Assembly (NCBI GenBank): GCA_003153915.1
Contig: PMBX01000133.1
Span: forward strand, 3,364 to 11,486
DNA length: 8,123 nt
Source of the DNA: Phycisphaerales bacterium
GTDB lineage: Bacteria > Planctomycetota > Phycisphaerae > SM23-33
Direction of reading: 5' to 3'
A model generated the notes under the pieces. The model was not told where the DNA came from and searched no databases. It was given only the letters and a program-made list of their open reading frames with translations. Both the position numbers and the translations under genes were made by a program. Positions 6,175-8,123 of this stretch are shown here, piece after piece; positions within the stretch are counted from its first letter, which is position 1, and every line of letters begins with the position of its first letter.

Positions 6175-7035
6175 CTAACTGCCCGAATTGGCGGAATTTT
6201 TCGCATTTCTGATGGCCGAAGCAACCGACAGCGCGTCCCTGACGGCAGAGACGTCATGGACGCGGAAGATCGTGGCCCCGCCCCCCGCCCCGGCCAGGCA
6301 GGCGGCGATGGTTCCCGCCAGGCGCCCGGCGGGGTCCTCCACGCCCGTCAACTTGGCGATAAACCTCTTTCGCGAGACGCCCAGGAGCACCGGTCGGTCG
6401 AGACTGGTCAGCCTCGCCACCCCCGCCAGCAGGGCCAGGTTGTGTTCCAGGGTCTTACCGAAACCGATCCCCGGATCGACAATGATCCGTTCCCTGGCGA
6501 CGCCCGCCGCCTCGGCCGCTTCCATCCGCCGCAGGAGAAATTCACACACCTCGCCGACTACATCCTTATACCGTGGTCGGTCCTGCATGGTTCCAGGCCG
6601 GCCCAGCATGTGCATCAGGACGATGGGGCAACCCCGCCGGGCCGCCAGGGGAAGCATCTGCGGGTCGTCGCGCCCGGCGGAGATGTCGTTGATGATGGCC
6701 GAGCCGGCGTCGAGGGCATAGGCCGCCACCTGGGAACTGGTCGTGTCGATGCTGACGGCCGGGCCGAGCCGGGCCACGGGCGGGATTATCTGGCGGAGAC
6801 GTGCGATCTGCTCCGAGGGGCTGACCGCCGTGGAACCGGGGCGGGTGGACTCCGCTCCAACGTCGATCACGTCGGCGCCCTGGGCAGCCATCGCCTCGGC
6901 ATGGGCGATCGCATCAGCGGCCGAGAAGAACTTCCCCCCGTCGGAGAAGCTGTCCGGCGTGACGTTGAGAATGCCCATCACCACGAATCGCCCGGTGCGA
7001 TGGGATTGCAGGATGTCCTCAAGCGAAGCAGCCAT
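6175..7035 (-). CDS. folP: Dihydropteroate synthase
   Basis: FolP joins p-aminobenzoate to 6-hydroxymethyl-7,8-dihydropterin pyrophosphate, giving dihydropteroate for folate synthesis in the cytosol; it is the target of sulfonamides. The 286-aa product has the full TIM-barrel signature set: M-G-I-L-N-V-T-P-D-S-F-S-D-G-G (20-34), E-S-T-R-P-G (62-67), S-I-D-T (95-98), I-N-D-I-S (115-119), L-M-H-M-x-G-x-P (140-147), D-P-G-I-G-F-G-K-T (187-195), L-G-V-S-R-K (218-223) and R-V-H-D (258-261). The loops where resistance changes usually fall look ordinary. ATG 7035 gives the usual short N-terminal extension before the first motif, though no strong ribosome site precedes it. It sits 74 bases after ftsH and 81 bases before cdaA, all on one strand, so it is probably part of one operon. 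Confidence 0.97.
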   Translation of the reverse strand: MAASLEDILQSHRTGRFVVMGILNVTPDSFSDGGKFFSAADAIAHAEAMAAQGADVIDVGAESTRPGSTAVSPSEQIARLRQIIPPVARLGPAVSIDTTSSQVAAYALDAGSAIINDISAGRDDPQMLPLAARRGCPIVLMHMLGRPGTMQDRPRYKDVVGEVCEFLLRRMEAAEAAGVARERIIVDPGIGFGKTLEHNLALLAGVARLTSLDRPVLLGVSRKRFIAKLTGVEDPAGRLAGTIAACLAGAGGGATIFRVHDVSAVRDALSVASAIRNAKNSANSGS

Positions 7036-7079
7036 ATTGAGATGGCAGTCTTACCCGGAGAATCGTTCGGTTGACGCCC

Positions 7080-7109
7080 CACCGCCACCGTGGGCGGGAT
7101 TGGGCGGTG
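7080..7109 (-). other. Inverted repeat between ftsH and folP
   Basis: CACCGCC (7080-7086) and GGCGGTG (7103-7109) pair perfectly over 7 bases, directly after the ftsH stop codon on the minus strand. Shorter competing stems exist inside (for example CCCAC 7078-7082 with GTGGG 7090-7094). No T-run follows, so it is not a standard intrinsic terminator. It might act as an RNA-stabilising or partly terminating structure in the ftsH-folP junction. Confidence 0.4.
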
Positions 7110-8123
7110 TTATCCCGGTTCGGGAATCGCTCCGGCGCCGGGAACGATCTTCGGTTCGTCAGCCGATAAGGGGCGGGGAATCTTGGCCCCCTCGCGGTCC
7201 AGCAGGTCGCCCACGGTGGGCTTGTCCAGGCTGCCCCCGCCGATGACGATGCGGACCTCGTCGCCGCTGAGGGTCTCGTACTTCAGCAGCGCCCGGGCGA
7301 GGGATTGGAGCTTCTCGCGATTGGCCTGCACCAGCGCCTCGGTGGCCGCATAGGCCTGATCGATGATGCCCTTGACTTCCTGGTCGATCACCTCGGCGGT
7401 GCGGTCGGAGTAATCCTTTCCGCCGCTCATCTCCACCCATGCCGTGCGGCGCTCGTCGCCGGCGTAGTTAATCATGCCCAGCTTGTCGCTCATGCCCCAG
7501 TCCAGGACCATCTTGCGGGCCAGATCGGTGGCCTGGGCGATGTCGGCTGCCGCGCCGCTGGAGATGTCGTTGCAGAAAACCTTCTCGGACACCCTGCCGG
7601 CCAGGCAGACCGCAAGCAGCGCGCGGCAATAGTTGCGGGTATAGAGATAGCGGTCCTTCTCCGGGAGCGAGAAGGTCGCCCCGCCCATGGCCCCGCGGGG
7701 GATAATGGAAACCTTGTGCAGCGGATCGGCGTCGGGGGTGAGCATTTGCACCAGCGCGTGCCCGGCTTCGTGATAGGCGGTGATCTCCTTCTCGTATTCG
7801 TCGATGACGCGGCTCTTGCGCGCCCGCCCCCAGCGGACCTTGTCGCGGGCCTCTTCCAGGTCGGATTGCTCGACGTACTCCTTGTCGGTCATGGTGGCGG
7901 CGATGGCCGCCTCGTTGACCAGTGCGGCCAGGTCCGCCCCGGAGAACATGGGCGTTCCGCGGGCCAGGCGATGCAGATCGACATGGGGGCTGCACTTGAC
8001 CTTGGAGGCGTATATCTGAAGGATCTGGCAGCGACCCTGGAGGTCGGGCAACGGCACGTTGATCTGGCGGTCGAAGCGGCCAGGACGGGTCAGCGCCGGG
8101 TCCAGCACGTCCATGCGGTTGGT
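7110..8123 (-). CDS. ftsH: ATP-dependent zinc metalloprotease FtsH, C-terminal half (5' end outside window)
   Basis: FtsH is a membrane-anchored hexameric AAA+ protease that degrades misplaced membrane proteins and short-lived regulators on the cytosolic side. The window holds its last 337 residues, about half of a usual 600-650-aa protein; the membrane anchor, Walker A and Walker B lie beyond the right edge. Visible are the end of the AAA module with the arginine-finger motif R-P-G-R-F-D-R (local 13-19), the sensor-2-type F-S-G-A-D-L (60-65), then the M41 peptidase domain with zinc site H118-E-A-G-H122 and the probable third ligand D194 in S-G-A-A-A-D-I, followed by W-G-M-S-D-K-L-G. All catalytic residues in view are intact. 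Small departures from the common consensus are Met for Pro in A-T-N-R-P-D and Met for Gly in T-P-G-F-S-G. It is first in the minus-strand run visible here, followed by folP. Confidence 0.97.
   Translation of the reverse strand, partial: TNRMDVLDPALTRPGRFDRQINVPLPDLQGRCQILQIYASKVKCSPHVDLHRLARGTPMFSGADLAALVNEAAIAATMTDKEYVEQSDLEEARDKVRWGRARKSRVIDEYEKEITAYHEAGHALVQMLTPDADPLHKVSIIPRGAMGGATFSLPEKDRYLYTRNYCRALLAVCLAGRVSEKVFCNDISSGAAADIAQATDLARKMVLDWGMSDKLGMINYAGDERRTAWVEMSGGKDYSDRTAEVIDQEVKGIIDQAYAATEALVQANREKLQSLARALLKYETLSGDEVRIVIGGGSLDKPTVGDLLDREGAKIPRPLSADEPKIVPGAGAIPEPG

Noticed and set aside
5215..7074. A 619-codon open frame on the plus strand opposite cdaA and folP.
   Set aside because: It runs antisense to two genes with complete, convincing motif sets. 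Its translation is rich in Gly, Arg, His, Asp and Gln with no recognisable domain, as expected for a mirror frame in GC-rich DNA.

Overview
The window comes from a GC-rich bacterium, most likely a member of the Planctomycetota and possibly of the Phycisphaerae. The phylum call rests on two proteins that start with a zinc-ribbon module of the kind common in planctomycete proteins (an I-x-F-x-C start, then a G-K-x-x-x-C-P-x-C knuckle). One of these also carries the H-X9-DG module typical of planctomycete pseudopilin-like proteins. The class-level guess is weaker.

Layout. Bases 1-2708 are read on the plus strand and 2794-8123 on the minus strand, and the two blocks converge in an 85-base gap. 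The plus block holds the Arg/Gly-rich tail of an unidentified protein cut by the left edge (1-414). After it come a polytopic membrane protein with two cytosolic zinc ribbons, starting at a TTG codon (611-1792), and a single-pass protein with two zinc ribbons and a periplasmic H-X9-DG domain (1905-2708). The last two share the same cysteine spacing in their first ribbon.

In transcription order, the minus block holds the C-terminal half of ftsH (cut by the right edge), folP (dihydropteroate synthase), cdaA (membrane diadenylate cyclase), a ybbR/cdaR-like gene and proA (gamma-glutamyl phosphate reductase). cdaA and ybbR are only 5 bases apart, the classical pairing of the c-di-AMP synthase with its extracytoplasmic partner. 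A weak terminator-like hairpin after ybbR and a -10-like box before proA suggest that proA may be transcribed separately.

Most of the window is core housekeeping: proteolysis, folate, c-di-AMP and proline synthesis. I do not see a clearly new system. The points most worth a second look are the CdaA catalytic motif, which reads D-M-G where the family has D-G-A, and the fusion of cytosolic zinc ribbons to a pseudopilin-type periplasmic module without a prepilin signal. I see no tRNA, rRNA, CRISPR array, insertion sequence or attachment site.
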